64,000 nt of DNA from PALSA-243 sp963743705 (GTDB lineage Bacteria; Acidobacteriota; Terriglobia; Bryobacterales; Bryobacteraceae): NCBI GenBank assembly GCA_963743705.1, contig CAVUQS010000015.1, forward strand, positions 1 to 64,000. The letters run 5' to 3'. The position numbers and the translations under genes were made by a program. The notes under the pieces were generated by a model. It saw nothing but the letters and a program-made list of their open reading frames with translations. It did not search any database and was not told the DNA's origin. Shown piece by piece: positions 47,915 through 57,573 of this stretch (positions are counted from its first letter, which is position 1; each line of letters opens with the position of its first letter).

Positions 47915-49371
47915 CCAGTAGCTGGGTCAAGAAATACCGCCGGCGCAGGCGTTGTGGCCGAAAAGTTGAACAGATTGGTCAGCGGGCCGGCGACCGCGTC
48001 GAACGATTGATCGCCGATCCGGCCCAACTGCCAGTTGTCTTCGATGAACCGCAAGATCGAACTCTGATCCGTCACCGTGCTATCCACGAAGTTCTGGCGC
48101 GCGTAGGGCGAAATCACTACCAGCGGCAGGCGAGGTCCATAACCGCAGCGGTCGTTATAGGCGCCCGCTGTCGGCGTCCCGCACAAGCCCGATCCGGTAA
48201 GCGTGTCCTGGGACGCGTCGGCCGACGGGCTGACGATCGGCGGGGTCACATGATCGTACCAGCCGTCGGAATCGTCGTAGGTGATGAAGATAGCCATATT
48301 GCTCCACTGCGGCAGGGATTGCAGGAAATTGATGGTCTGAACCAGGAAAGCCTGCTCTTCCAGCGGGGTCGAATTTTGCGGATGTCCGGTCTGCGCAGAG
48401 GTTGCCTTCAAGAAAGTCACCGCCGGAAGCGTGCCTCCGTTAGCGACCAGATTCCACAGATCGGTCAGCGAATATTGATGATTCGCCTGGTCCATCTGTC
48501 CGATCATGGCCGGCGAACTGGGCGGCAGGTGATGCGGATTCGCGGTCGACGCCCAGTATTGGAAGGGCATGTAGTGCGCATTGTAGAGGCTGGAGCAAGT
48601 CGCTGTTCCGTTCGCGGCCGCGGAAGTGGGATCGAAGTCTGCATAGAACCAGCCCCACGTGATGCCTTTCGCATTCAAGAGGTCGCCGACGTTCTTGCTC
48701 GTCATCTCCACGGTCTTGCCGGAGGTGCAATCGTCGGTTACCGGGTTGAGATTGGCAACTACTGAACCGTTCGAGACTATGCCGGCGATGGTCGCCGTAT
48801 TCGTCTGGTGCGTCTGGCCCGACAGCAGATTCAAGTGCCCCATCACCGTCGTGCCGAACTCCGTGGCATAAAAGTTATCGCTCATCGCGAAATGCTGCGC
48901 GTAGTTCCACAGCGCCGTCACCGTGTTGCCGTCGTAATAACCCATCGACAGGGCGGGCGTGCAGCCGGCGCCAGTGGCGGCAGTGAACTCTGGAAACTTG
49001 TTCGCCAGCCCGTGGTTGTAAGCCGATTGTTCGGCCATGTAGGCATTGTCGTTGTCGCACGTCAACGCCTGGCTGCGGTCCAAACGAAAGGGTCCGGTCG
49101 AATTCGTATTGTTCGAAAGCAGCGGCCCGTTCAATCCGTTCACGCTCGGGGTATTCGGCGCGGCCGTAAATACAGGCGAGCCCGGTGGGTTCAAGGCATT
49201 TGGATAGGTGGCAAAGTAGTGATCGAAGGAATTGTTCTCGTCGAAAATCACCACGATATTCTGAATCGGGGTCGTCGTTTTAGGCGGGGTCGCCGTTGTC
49301 TGGGCCTGGGCGAAGAATCCGGGGGCCAAGGTTGTCAAACTGACTGCAAGACACAACTTGAGCGTGCGCAT
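47899..49371 (-). CDS. Secreted phosphoesterase (phospholipase C / acid phosphatase family)
   Basis: From the ATG at 49371 the product has about 490 residues, with a signal peptide (LCLAVSLTTLAPGFFAQA). The PF04185 signatures are NIVVIFDENNSFDHYFATYPN (metal/nucleophile site), the GHLNLLSGQTHQ stretch, and MAIFITYDDSDGWYDHVTPP and YGPRLPLVVISPYAR towards the C-terminus. Such enzymes hydrolyse phosphate esters outside the cytoplasm using divalent metals. GGAGG lies 13 nt before the chosen start, a little far. It is divergent from the multicopper oxidase gene. Confidence 0.88.
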   Translation of the reverse strand: MRTLKLCLAVSLTTLAPGFFAQAQTTATPPKTTTPIQNIVVIFDENNSFDHYFATYPNALNPPGSPVFTAAPNTPSVNGLNGPLLSNNTNSTGPFRLDRSQALTCDNDNAYMAEQSAYNHGLANKFPEFTAATGAGCTPALSMGYYDGNTVTALWNYAQHFAMSDNFYATEFGTTVMGHLNLLSGQTHQTNTATIAGIVSNGSVVANLNPVTDDCTSGKTVEMTSKNVGDLLNAKGITWGWFYADFDPTSAAANGTATCSSLYNAHYMPFQYWASTANPHHLPPSSPAMIGQMDQANHQYSLTDLWNLVANGGTLPAVTFLKATSAQTGHPQNSTPLEEQAFLVQTINFLQSLPQWSNMAIFITYDDSDGWYDHVTPPIVSPSADASQDTLTGSGLCGTPTAGAYNDRCGYGPRLPLVVISPYARQNFVDSTVTDQSSILRFIEDNWQLGRIGDQSFDAVAGPLTNLFNFSATTPAPAVFLDPATGQVVK

Positions 49372-49527
49372 TTCTAGCAAAATGCCTCCATTTGCAACCG
49401 ATTGATGTGAACTGCAAAGGCACATTCTACGACTGGTAAGTTACACGTACGTGAATTGGGAAGTCATCGACAGAAAAATTGACGCGCGTCTATCGCGACC
49501 TTAGAATGAGATCTCGATTCCAAGCGG

Positions 49528-51141
49528 ATGCGAAACCTGTTTGTAATACACCTCTTTGTAATAGTCGTTGCCGGAGCTGCTCTTGTTCTGCATGCCGACG
49601 ATCTTTCGCAGCCTTGCCGCCGGCCTTTCGCCGGGAGCACGGTGGCATCTCCGCCAGAAATTCGTAGCGCCGATGGAAAACTGCAAGTGAATCTCGCCCT
49701 CCGCGGCGTCCCGGCAGCCGGGACATTTTGTTACGTCTCCTCCACCGGCGCAGAGTCGCCTACCTTGCGGCTTCAAGCGGGCGACAATCTCATCCTGAAT
49801 CTCGAAAACCGTCTTCCCCCAACCACGCCGCCCGCTGCCGCTCACGATTCCCACGTTTGTGGCGGCGCGCCTATGACGGCCGTCTCGACGAACCTCCACT
49901 TTCACGGCCTCGAAATCCCCCCTGTTTGTCATCAGGATGAAGTCATACACACGCTGATCGCCCCATCGCAAACTTTCCAATATCGCGTCAGGATTCCTTC
50001 CTTCCAACCGCCGGGCTTGTACTGGTATCATCCGCATCCGCACGGCTACAGCGAGGCTCAGGTGCTCGGAGGCGCTTCCGGCGCGATCGTCATCGAGGGA
50101 ATCGAACGCGAGCGTCCGGAAGTCGCCGGACTGCCGGAACGTATTCTCGTCGTTCGGGACCAGCCCGCCACCGGCCGCGCGGCCAGCGATAGCGATGACG
50201 CCGGCCCCGGAAAGGACATCTCTCTCAACTTCGTCCCCGTAAGTATGCCTACGTCGATTCCAGGAAACATTCTCGTGCGCCCCGAAGCGCGCGAGTTTTG
50301 GCGCGTCTTGAATGCGTCCGCGGATACTTACTTCGACTTACAAATTGTCTACCGCACCGGCGCCCAGCGCGGCGGCACGCCGCAAAACCTGAACTTAGTC
50401 GCATTGGACGGCGTCCCAGTATCTGCGAAACGGTTTGCCCAGCCAATAACCAATATTCTGCTGACGCCGGGCGCCCGCGCTGAATTCGTTGTCGTGACGC
50501 CTCCCGCCGGCGTCTTCGCACAGTTGGTGAGGCGATCCTACGATACAGGCCCCGACGGCGAAATTACCCCAGCGCGCGCGATCGCCAATATCATCAGCCG
50601 TGCCGATGCACCGCCCGCGCCGTCACGAATACCGCTTGGCGATGGAACCAGTGGTGGAAGTCAAAAGTTGGTTTCTCTCAGCGAAGTCAAGCCAACGGCA
50701 AGTCGAAAGCTATATTTTTCGGAAGAACGCATTGGCGCGAAAGGTCAAGCCGGCGCGGTGCGCTACTACGTGACGGCCGATGGCGGCGCGCCAAAGATGT
50801 TCGATATGAACTTCAAGACCCCGGACATCACAGTGAGACAAGGCGCGGTGGAAGATTGGACCATCGAGAATCGGGCTCAGGAAGCGCACTCTTTCCACAT
50901 TCATCAAGTTCATTTTCAAGTCGTCGCGAGAAACGGCGTCGCGGTCAATGAGCCCGAGCTTCGCGACAGCATCGATCTGCCGTTCTGGGACGGCAAAAGC
51001 TCCGCGTACCCCAGCGTCACTCTCCGCGTGGACTTTCGCAGTCCCGATATCGTCGGAACATTTCTCTATCACTGCCACATCCTCGAACACGAGGACGCCG
51101 GCATGATGGGGTCGATTCGAGTTTTACCGGCTCGTCAATGA
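49528..51141 (+). CDS. Multicopper oxidase (laccase-like)
   Basis: This secreted protein has 537 residues. The signal peptide is LFVIHLFVIVVAGAALVLHA. Copper sites appear in the order HFHG (near residue 120), WYHPHPHG, HSFHIHQVHF and YHCHILEHEDAGMM, covering the trinuclear centre and type 1 site (Cys in HCHILEHED, Met in AGMM). Laccase-like activity on phenols, metals or lignin-type material would fit. The first cupredoxin domain is followed by the usual second and third. The stop is 38 nt before folD. Confidence 0.92.
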   Translation: MRNLFVIHLFVIVVAGAALVLHADDLSQPCRRPFAGSTVASPPEIRSADGKLQVNLALRGVPAAGTFCYVSSTGAESPTLRLQAGDNLILNLENRLPPTTPPAAAHDSHVCGGAPMTAVSTNLHFHGLEIPPVCHQDEVIHTLIAPSQTFQYRVRIPSFQPPGLYWYHPHPHGYSEAQVLGGASGAIVIEGIERERPEVAGLPERILVVRDQPATGRAASDSDDAGPGKDISLNFVPVSMPTSIPGNILVRPEAREFWRVLNASADTYFDLQIVYRTGAQRGGTPQNLNLVALDGVPVSAKRFAQPITNILLTPGARAEFVVVTPPAGVFAQLVRRSYDTGPDGEITPARAIANIISRADAPPAPSRIPLGDGTSGGSQKLVSLSEVKPTASRKLYFSEERIGAKGQAGAVRYYVTADGGAPKMFDMNFKTPDITVRQGAVEDWTIENRAQEAHSFHIHQVHFQVVARNGVAVNEPELRDSIDLPFWDGKSSAYPSVTLRVDFRSPDIVGTFLYHCHILEHEDAGMMGSIRVLPARQ

Positions 51142-51179
51142 CCCTAACGAGGAAGCCGGGGCAGTTATGATGAAATTTG

Positions 51180-52100
51180 ATGCCCCAAATCCTCGACGGT
51201 AATCGCATTCGCGATGAAATCCTGCGCGAACTGAAGCCCCGCATCGATGCGCTCACAGCCACGGGCCAGCCGCCGGGGCTCGCGGTAGTGCTGGTGGGGC
51301 ACAATCCCGCCTCTGAGATTTATGTGCGCAGCAAGATCAAGGCCTGCCACGATCTGGGCATCTTTTCGGAATCGCTGGCGCCGCCGGCAACGGTGACGAC
51401 GGACGAGCTGTTGGCGTCGGTAGAGCAATTGAATGCGCGTCCGGATATCGACGGCATTCTGGTGCAGCTTCCGCTACCGAAGCAGGTGGACGAAAAACGG
51501 ATCCTGCTGGCCATCGCGCCGGAAAAAGATGTCGATGGATTTCACCCCTGCAACGTCGGGCGGCTCGCTACCGGCTTGCCCGGGCCGCGCGCATGCACGC
51601 CCGCCGGAATTATCGAGATCTTGAAGCGCAGCGGCATCGCGATTTCGGGCAAGCGCGTGGTGGTGGTGGGGCGCAGCGATATCGTGGGGAAACCGGTGGC
51701 GTTGCTGTTGCTGCACGAAAACGCGACGATCACGATTTGCCATTCGAAGACGCCCGACCTGGCGGCGACGTGCCGCGACGCCGATATCCTGGTGGCTGCC
51801 ATCGGACGGCCGGCCATGGTGACGGCAGACTACATTCGCGAAGGCGCGGTAGTGATCGACGTCGGCATCAACCGGCTGACCAAGCGCGAGGACGTGGCGC
51901 GCATCTTCCGCGATTCGAAAGAAAAACTGGCGGCGCTGGAAGCTCGCGGTAGTGTGCTGGTGGGCGATGTCGACCCAATCGCGATGGCGGAGCGTTCTTC
52001 GGCGTACACGCCGGTTCCGGGCGGAGTAGGGCCGCTCACCATCGCCATGCTGATGTCGAACACGGTGGCGTCCGCCGAGCGGCGGCGCGGCGTATGCTGA
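51180..52100 (+). CDS. folD: Bifunctional methylenetetrahydrofolate dehydrogenase/cyclohydrolase
   Basis: The enzyme has about 306 residues. Catalytic-domain motifs are GHNPASEIYVRSKIKACHDLGI (conserved Tyr and Lys) and DGILVQLPLPKQVDE, and the nucleotide-binding part has VVVVGRSDIVGKPVALLLLHENATITICHSKT and a PGGVGPLTIAMLM end. It converts 5,10-methylene-THF to 10-formyl-THF using NADP. I use the ATG at 51180; a TTG precedes it by one codon. Its last codons overlap the coaE start by 7 bp. Confidence 0.95.
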   Translation: MPQILDGNRIRDEILRELKPRIDALTATGQPPGLAVVLVGHNPASEIYVRSKIKACHDLGIFSESLAPPATVTTDELLASVEQLNARPDIDGILVQLPLPKQVDEKRILLAIAPEKDVDGFHPCNVGRLATGLPGPRACTPAGIIEILKRSGIAISGKRVVVVGRSDIVGKPVALLLLHENATITICHSKTPDLAATCRDADILVAAIGRPAMVTADYIREGAVVIDVGINRLTKREDVARIFRDSKEKLAALEARGSVLVGDVDPIAMAERSSAYTPVPGGVGPLTIAMLMSNTVASAERRRGVC

Positions 52101-52705
52101 AGGCCGGATTGACCGGTGGCCTGGCTTCGGGCAAGACGTTCGTGAGCGAAGCGCTCGCGAGTTTCGGCTGCTACGTGATTCACGCCGATGAGCTCGGTCA
52201 TCAGGTTCTGGCGCCGGATGGTGAGGCTTACGAGGCGGTTGTCGGCGAGTTCGGCAAGGAAATACTGGCGGCGGACGGGACGATCGACCGGCAGAAACTG
52301 GCGGCGCTGGTATTCCACGATCCCGAACGTTTGGCGCGGTTGAACGCGATCGTACACCCTCCGGTTTTGCGCCGTGAGGACGAACTGGCGGCGCGGTTTT
52401 TCGCACAAAATCCTCACGGAATCGCGGTGCTGGAAGCGGCTATTCTGATCGAAACGGGGAGCTACCGCCGCGTCGATAAGCTGATTTTGGTATTCTGCGC
52501 TCAGGGGCAGCAAATGGAGCGGGCGCTACGCCGGGCGGGGTCGGCAGAGGCCGACGTCCGCGCGCGAATTGAGCGCCAAATGCCACTAGAGGAAAAACGA
52601 AAGTATGCGGACTTCGTCATAGATACATCGGGCGCCAAGGAGGAGACCTTGCGCCAAACCCGCGCAGTATACGAGGCCCTGCGTAAATTCGAATCGGAGA
52701 AATAA
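52094..52705 (+). CDS. coaE: Dephospho-CoA kinase
   Basis: The protein has 203 residues with the P-loop GLTGGLASGKTF, the substrate stretch HADELGHQVLAPDGEAYEAVVGEFG, and the lid region (RLARLNAIVHPPVLRREDEL). It performs the last step of coenzyme A synthesis. The ATG overlaps folD and the stop codon directly adjoins the ATG of the following protease gene, so the three are one transcription unit. Confidence 0.94.
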   Translation: MLKAGLTGGLASGKTFVSEALASFGCYVIHADELGHQVLAPDGEAYEAVVGEFGKEILAADGTIDRQKLAALVFHDPERLARLNAIVHPPVLRREDELAARFFAQNPHGIAVLEAAILIETGSYRRVDKLILVFCAQGQQMERALRRAGSAEADVRARIERQMPLEEKRKYADFVIDTSGAKEETLRQTRAVYEALRKFESEK

Positions 52706-53821
52706 ATGAGAGCCGTTCGCACCTTGGTCACAACGCTGGTGATTCTTGCCGGTTTTTTCGCCGTGATACGGCTGGCGCCGGTGCACAGTTCGAGCCCCAT
52801 CTGGAGCGGGCCATCGGCGGCGGCTGCGCCGGCATACACGAGCGATGAACAGAATAACATCGACGTCTACCACGGGTCGCGCGACGCTACGGTCAATATC
52901 ACCTCGCGCCAAATGGAGCGCAACTGGCTCTTCGAGTATCCGGTCGAAGGCGCGGGATCGGGTTTTATCATCAATGCCGACGGTTTGATTCTCACCAACA
53001 ACCATGTGGTGAAGGGCTCGGACAAGGTGACGGTAACGCTTTCCGATAAGAAATCGTTCCACGCGGAAGTGGTTGGCTTCGACCCGACGCACGATCTGGC
53101 GCTGGTCAAGATCGAAGCCGGCAGCAAGCTGCCTGCGTTGCGCCTGGGCGATTCCGACAACCTGGTGGTGGGCCAAAAGGTGTTAGCCATTGGCAACCCG
53201 TTCGGGCAGTTCGGCGGCACGCTGACCACCGGCGTGGTGAGTTCGCTCGACCGCACCATTCAAACCGAGGAGAGCCGTCAATTGGAAGGCATGATCCAGA
53301 CGGATGCCGCGATCAACCCCGGCAATAGCGGCGGCCCGCTGCTGAATTCACACGGCGACGTGATCGGCATCAACACCGCGATTTTCGGCCAGGGAAACGT
53401 CGGCATTGGCTTCGCCATGCCGATCAATCGCGCCAAGGGCATGCTCGACCAGTTCGAGAAGACGGGTCACGTGGCGCCGCCATGGCTGGGAATTACGGCG
53501 CAGTTTGTGTCGGAAGACCTGGCGCAATCGCTGGATCTGCCGCGCAGAGGCGGCCTGCTGATCCAACAGATCGAGCGCGGATCGCCGGCTGAAAAGTATG
53601 GCTTGCACCCGCCGCGGCAGTACGGCTTCCTTGGCGCATATCAGATTGGCGTGGGTGGCGACCTGATTCAAGCGGTGGATGGACAACCCGTGGATAGCAA
53701 GGATGCGCTGAAGCGTGTGATGGACAAAAAGCGCGCCGGCGATACCATCGAGTTTACGGTTTACCGGAATGGCGCGACACAAAAGGTGAAGTTAACGCTG
53801 AGCGAGATGCCGGACCGCTAA
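52706..53821 (+). CDS. HtrA-like serine protease with one PDZ domain
   Basis: This 371-residue protein has an N-terminal membrane anchor or signal (TLVTTLVILAGFFAVIRLAPV) and a trypsin-like domain with His100 (TNNHVVKGS), Asp130 (HDLALVKI) and Ser208 (NPGNSGGPL). One PDZ domain follows (about residues 265-360, with GDLIQAVDGQPVDSKDALKRVM). It is shorter than the DegP-like protein at 37017 and of DegS-like size, so regulated envelope proteolysis is likely. It begins with no gap after coaE (TAAATG). Confidence 0.92.
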   Translation: MRAVRTLVTTLVILAGFFAVIRLAPVHSSSPIWSGPSAAAAPAYTSDEQNNIDVYHGSRDATVNITSRQMERNWLFEYPVEGAGSGFIINADGLILTNNHVVKGSDKVTVTLSDKKSFHAEVVGFDPTHDLALVKIEAGSKLPALRLGDSDNLVVGQKVLAIGNPFGQFGGTLTTGVVSSLDRTIQTEESRQLEGMIQTDAAINPGNSGGPLLNSHGDVIGINTAIFGQGNVGIGFAMPINRAKGMLDQFEKTGHVAPPWLGITAQFVSEDLAQSLDLPRRGGLLIQQIERGSPAEKYGLHPPRQYGFLGAYQIGVGGDLIQAVDGQPVDSKDALKRVMDKKRAGDTIEFTVYRNGATQKVKLTLSEMPDR

Positions 53822-53834
53822 GGCACGGCGCCTA

Positions 53835-55175
53835 CTATCCACGCACGGCCCAGCGCACGAGTTCTTTCAATCGCAGCGGTTGGCCCTGCATCAGGATTGC
53901 GACGCGGAACACACGCGACGAAACCCAGATCCCGAACGCCGCGAATACCACCACGCCCGCCAAGCCAACCCAGGGCTGCCACGCCGGGACGCCGCCCGGC
54001 ATCATCTGCCGTAACAGCATGACGGAAGGCGTGAACGGCGGCAGCAGCGACATCACCGTGGCGAATGCGCCGTTCGGCTTGTTGATCAGCGGCACCAGGA
54101 TGAACATCGGTATCATCAGCGGCGCGATCACAATCATCACCAGATTGGCAGCCTCCTGCGGGGTATTGCACGCGGCGCCCAGCCCGGCGGAGAGCGCGCA
54201 CAGCATCGTGACTTGCGCCAGCAGGTAGACGTAGAACCAGGGCAGCACCGTCAGCGGCGCCACGCCGGCAACATTCAGCCCCAGCAGCGCGATAGTCGCC
54301 ACGGTTACGTAAAGCACCGAGCTGGTGAGCGAGCGCGCCACGCCAGCAATCACCTTGCCGGCCATCAGATCGAGGGGCGTCGCGATACCCAGCAGCATCT
54401 CCACAATGCGCTGCGATTTGTCTTCGGTCACGGCGCTCATCATCGGCGCCGCGCCGATCATCACGATCATGAGGAGCAGCATCATGGTGGCGAACGGGAT
54501 GAGGAACGCCGCGATCTGATCCTCTTTTTCCGGCTCGTGAATCGCGCCGGTTTTCGGATCTCGCACCACCAGGTGCATCGTGTCGACGTTGATGCCCTTA
54601 AGCAAATCGGGCGAACGCGCGGCGTCGATTCCCGCCTCCGCCAGCCGGGCGGTGCGGACGCCATCGTTGATGGCGCCGGTGATCCAATTCTCCGCGGCAT
54701 CCATCTTGCCCGAATCGGCGTAGAAGCCGGCCTCGCCCTTTGGCTCTTTTCCCGGCGGCGGCTCCGGCGGATGCAGAACATCCGGCCCGAGATCGACGAA
54801 TGCGAATATCTCGCCCCTCTTCACGCGGCCGGAAAGCGCCAGACGCTGTTCGTTGGGGTCGCCGGGTTCCACGGGCGTGGCATCGACGAAGTAGCGTGGG
54901 GCGATCTGCAAGCCGGTCTTGGGATCGTGCGAGCTTTTTTCGTTCTTGCGCGCGGCAGCCGCGGCAACATACGACGTAACTTTGTGGGTGCGGTCGATCA
55001 GCGCCACATGACGGTCGCGCAGATCCGGTTTGGCCTTCATGATTGCCACGCCAAACAGGCCGCCGCCGAAGAGCAGCGGGAAGATGATGAGGCCGATGAG
55101 GAACGCCTTGCTGCGGATCGAAGTGATGTAGTCGCGCTTGGCGATCAGCAGAGTGCGGTAGGTCAGCTTAGGCAT
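53835..55175 (-). CDS. ABC-2 type exporter permease (NatB-like)
   Basis: The protein has 446 residues. One helix near the N-terminus (FLIGLIIFPLLFGGGLFGVAIM) is followed by a ~180-residue extracytoplasmic domain, then five or six helices (ATMMLLLMIVMIGAAPMMSAVTEDKSQRIVEMLLGIATPLDLMAGKVIAG, and LMIPMFILVPLINKPNG). The TEDKSQRIVEMLL stretch after TM2 is characteristic of ABC-2 permeases. It overlaps the ATPase gene by 8 bp and forms an exporter with it; the cargo is unknown (Na+ or drugs are typical). Confidence 0.88.
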   Translation of the reverse strand: MPKLTYRTLLIAKRDYITSIRSKAFLIGLIIFPLLFGGGLFGVAIMKAKPDLRDRHVALIDRTHKVTSYVAAAAARKNEKSSHDPKTGLQIAPRYFVDATPVEPGDPNEQRLALSGRVKRGEIFAFVDLGPDVLHPPEPPPGKEPKGEAGFYADSGKMDAAENWITGAINDGVRTARLAEAGIDAARSPDLLKGINVDTMHLVVRDPKTGAIHEPEKEDQIAAFLIPFATMMLLLMIVMIGAAPMMSAVTEDKSQRIVEMLLGIATPLDLMAGKVIAGVARSLTSSVLYVTVATIALLGLNVAGVAPLTVLPWFYVYLLAQVTMLCALSAGLGAACNTPQEAANLVMIVIAPLMIPMFILVPLINKPNGAFATVMSLLPPFTPSVMLLRQMMPGGVPAWQPWVGLAGVVVFAAFGIWVSSRVFRVAILMQGQPLRLKELVRWAVRG

Positions 55176-56079
55176 GTTGCTCTTGCGCTCCTTCCGGGCC
55201 GGCGATGCGCACGAAGATGTCGTTCAGCGAGGGCCGCGCGATGGTGAAGCTTTCCACCCGCGTGCGAGCGATCAGCGCCCGCAGCGTCTCCTGCGCGTCG
55301 CTGCCGCGCGCGATGCGAAGCTCCTGCACGCGCCCGAGGTCACGGATGTGCTCGATGCCGGGCAATCCTTGCATCGCGCCGATTCCGCCGTCGGCCGTGA
55401 CGCGGATGGTATCGCTGCCGAATCGAGCCTGGATCTCGGCCAGCGTTCCATCGAGCACCTTGCGCCCGCGGAAAATCATGAAGATGGAATCGCACAGCGT
55501 CTCGGCGGTGTACATGTCGTGCGTGCTGAGAAGGATCGTGGCGCCGTTGCGCCGCAAATCGAGCACCCCCTCGCGCAGCGCCTCCGCGCTCACCGGGTCG
55601 AGGCCGCTGAACGGTTCGTCAAGAATCAGCAGCCGCGGCGAAGCGATGGCGGCGGCGATGAATTGCACGCGCTGCGTCATGCCCTTGCTCAAGGTTTCCA
55701 GTTTCCGGTTCGCCCAATCGGAAAGCCCGAAGCGTTCGAGCCAGCTGTCCACCTCGGCGCCAACCTTGCGGCCGCTGCGCAACTCGCCGTAAAACTCGAG
55801 CAGGGCTTTGACGCCCATATTCTTGTAGAGCCCGCGCTCTTCGGGCAGATAGCCGATCAGGCCGGTGCGTGCGGCGGTCATCGGCTCGCCGAAAACGCGG
55901 ATCGAGCCCGAATCGGGATAAAAAATATTGACGATCATCCGCATGGTGGTCGTCTTACCCGATCCATTCGGCCCGATGAACCCGTATACGGCGCCTTCGG
56001 GCACGGCGAGCGACAAATCGTCGACGGCCGTAACGGAGCCGAAGGTCTTGGTAACGGAAGAGATCTCAACGGCGGACAT
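55168..56079 (-). CDS. ABC transporter ATP-binding protein
   Basis: The protein has 303 residues with Walker A GPNGSGKTTTM, Q-loop region GYLPEERGLYKN, ABC signature LSKGMTQRVQF, Walker B LLILDEPFSGLDP and H-loop LLSTHDM. A C-terminal ~70-residue extension (VTADGGIGAMQGLPGIEH...) is usual in this exporter subgroup. Its permease gene overlaps the 3' end. Its start lies 62 nt from the left inverted repeat of the insertion sequence, so the IS sits in its upstream region. Confidence 0.92.
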   Translation of the reverse strand: MSAVEISSVTKTFGSVTAVDDLSLAVPEGAVYGFIGPNGSGKTTTMRMIVNIFYPDSGSIRVFGEPMTAARTGLIGYLPEERGLYKNMGVKALLEFYGELRSGRKVGAEVDSWLERFGLSDWANRKLETLSKGMTQRVQFIAAAIASPRLLILDEPFSGLDPVSAEALREGVLDLRRNGATILLSTHDMYTAETLCDSIFMIFRGRKVLDGTLAEIQARFGSDTIRVTADGGIGAMQGLPGIEHIRDLGRVQELRIARGSDAQETLRALIARTRVESFTIARPSLNDIFVRIAGPEGAQEQHA

Positions 56080-56141
56080 GCTCGCGCAATCCTACCAGAA
56101 AAGGACGGCTGACGACGGATTCACCCTTCGAGTCAGTCAAG

Positions 56142-56152
56142 ATGGAGCGACC
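56142..56152 (+). repeat. Left subterminal inverted repeat of IS (IR-L)
   Basis: ATGGAGCGACC, the exact reverse complement of 57574-57584. A partial third copy in the opposite orientation (GGTCGCTC, 56226-56233) lies immediately before the transposase start. Confidence 0.7.
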
Positions 56153-56233
56153 AACCGTTTCGCAGTAGCGCGGGTTACGCTGCGAAGAGATGAATCCAGC
56201 GGCGCAGAGCCGCATACGAAAGGATGGTCGCTC

Positions 56234-57367
56234 ATGTCTAAATTACGCTTTGTCGGATTGGATGTCCATGCCGAAACAATCGCGGTGGCGGTGGCCGAGA
56301 TGGGTGGAGAGGTTCGCAGCCTGGGAACCATACCGAACAAACTGGAAGCGGTGCGGAAGATGATCGGCAAGCTGGCGCCGATCTCGACTTTGAAGTGCTG
56401 TTATGAAGCGGGTCCAACCGGTTATGTTCTGTATTGGCAACTCACCCAAATGGGCGTGGCGTGCGAAGTGATCGCGCCTTCGCTGATTCCGGCCAAGCCT
56501 GGCGATCGGGTAAAGACGGACCGTCGGGACGCAGAGAAGCTGGCGCGATGTTACCGGGCTGGCGAGTTGACTGCGGTCTGGGTTCCGGACGCCAGCCACG
56601 AAGCATTGCGCGATCTGGTGCGGGCGCGCGAAGCGGCCAAGAAAGATCAGCTTCGTCATCGCCACCGATTGGGGAAATTTCTGCTGCGCCACGGCAAACG
56701 TCCCACCGACGCGGGACAGGCGTGGACACAGAAGTATGTAAACTGGATTCGGATTCACGCGCGCTTCGAGCAGCCGGCTTTGGCCGCCACAGTGGCGCAC
56801 TATCTGGAAGAAATCGATCACATCGCCGAGCGGATAGTAAGGCTGGAACAGGCCATCGACGAAGCGGTGAAGCAAGCCGCGCCGGAAATTCGCGCGGTGA
56901 TTGAAGCGCTGCAGGCGTTGCGCGGGGTAGCGCAAACAACGGCCGCCACCGTGGTGAGTGAATTGGGCCGTCTATCGCGCTTCCAAAATCCGCGCCAATT
57001 GATGGGCTATAGCGGCCTGGTGCCGCGGGAATACTCTAGCGGTGCGCGCACGCAACGTGGCGCCATCACCAAGAGCGGCAATGCGCATCTGCGGCGGGTA
57101 TTGGTGGAGGCGTCCTGGACTTACCGGCATCGGCCGAATGTCCAAGGCCGAGTGCTGCGGAGGCAAAAATCGCTGGCGCTGAACGAGGAAGCCAAGAAGA
57201 TTGCCTGGAAAGCGCAGCAACGTTTGAACAAACGATTCACCGCGCTGGCAGCCCGCGGCAAGAATCAAAATCAAATCGTGACCGCGATCGCGCGCGAGTT
57301 ACTCGGCTTCATGTGGGCGATCGCAGTAAATACCGAAGCACAGTGCAAACTGACCAAAGCAGCCTGA
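56234..57367 (+). CDS. IS110-family transposase (DEDD)
   Basis: The transposase has 377 residues. The N-terminal DEDD domain has Asp10 (GLDVHAE), Glu58 (CYEAGPTGY) and Asp96/Asp99 (KTDRRDAEKLA). A coiled coil follows (HYLEEIDHIAERIVRLEQAIDEAV), then a Transposase_20 domain with GVAQTTAATVVSELG and YSGLVPREYSSG bearing the proposed catalytic Ser. These enzymes recombine DNA under guidance of an RNA made by the element. The ATG at 56234 begins the family N-terminus; the upstream in-frame extension crosses the left repeat and the ABC gene and is rejected. The length is normal and no damage is seen, so it may be active. Confidence 0.92.
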   Translation: MSKLRFVGLDVHAETIAVAVAEMGGEVRSLGTIPNKLEAVRKMIGKLAPISTLKCCYEAGPTGYVLYWQLTQMGVACEVIAPSLIPAKPGDRVKTDRRDAEKLARCYRAGELTAVWVPDASHEALRDLVRAREAAKKDQLRHRHRLGKFLLRHGKRPTDAGQAWTQKYVNWIRIHARFEQPALAATVAHYLEEIDHIAERIVRLEQAIDEAVKQAAPEIRAVIEALQALRGVAQTTAATVVSELGRLSRFQNPRQLMGYSGLVPREYSSGARTQRGAITKSGNAHLRRVLVEASWTYRHRPNVQGRVLRRQKSLALNEEAKKIAWKAQQRLNKRFTALAARGKNQNQIVTAIARELLGFMWAIAVNTEAQCKLTKAA

Positions 57368-57573
57368 GATCGTGAGAGTCTACTGGACAGCAGAGCCGAT
57401 GACAGCCGAGGGCCCACGAAAAGGAGAATCCTCGACGAGAATTGTGCGGCACGGTCTACGGACCCAACCCGCGAAGTCAGTCCGAGGCAGCTCCCGACGG
57501 ATCATGGCCATGCGGTTCCGACCCGCGCATATCAGTGTGATCAATCGTCGCGCTAGCGCCGAGTACTTGACAC
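57368..57573 (+). ncRNA. Candidate guide (bridge/seek) RNA region of IS
   Basis: About 206 nt of non-coding sequence separates the transposase stop from the right repeat. In IS1111-type elements the guide RNA is encoded in this position. Small dyads are visible (CTCG-A-CGAG near 57435, CATGGCCATG near 57505), but the loops that pair with donor and target cannot be deduced by eye. The assignment is by position and family knowledge. Confidence 0.4.

Noticed and set aside
54213..55247. 344-codon plus-strand frame opposite the ABC permease
   Set aside because: Composition (His/Arg-rich) is typical of an antisense shadow; the permease frame has real membrane helices and ABC-2 motifs.
55928..56233. 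Longer start for the transposase, adding about 100 residues
   Set aside because: The extension runs through the 5' end of the ABC ATPase gene and the left inverted repeat; the family N-terminus begins at 56234.
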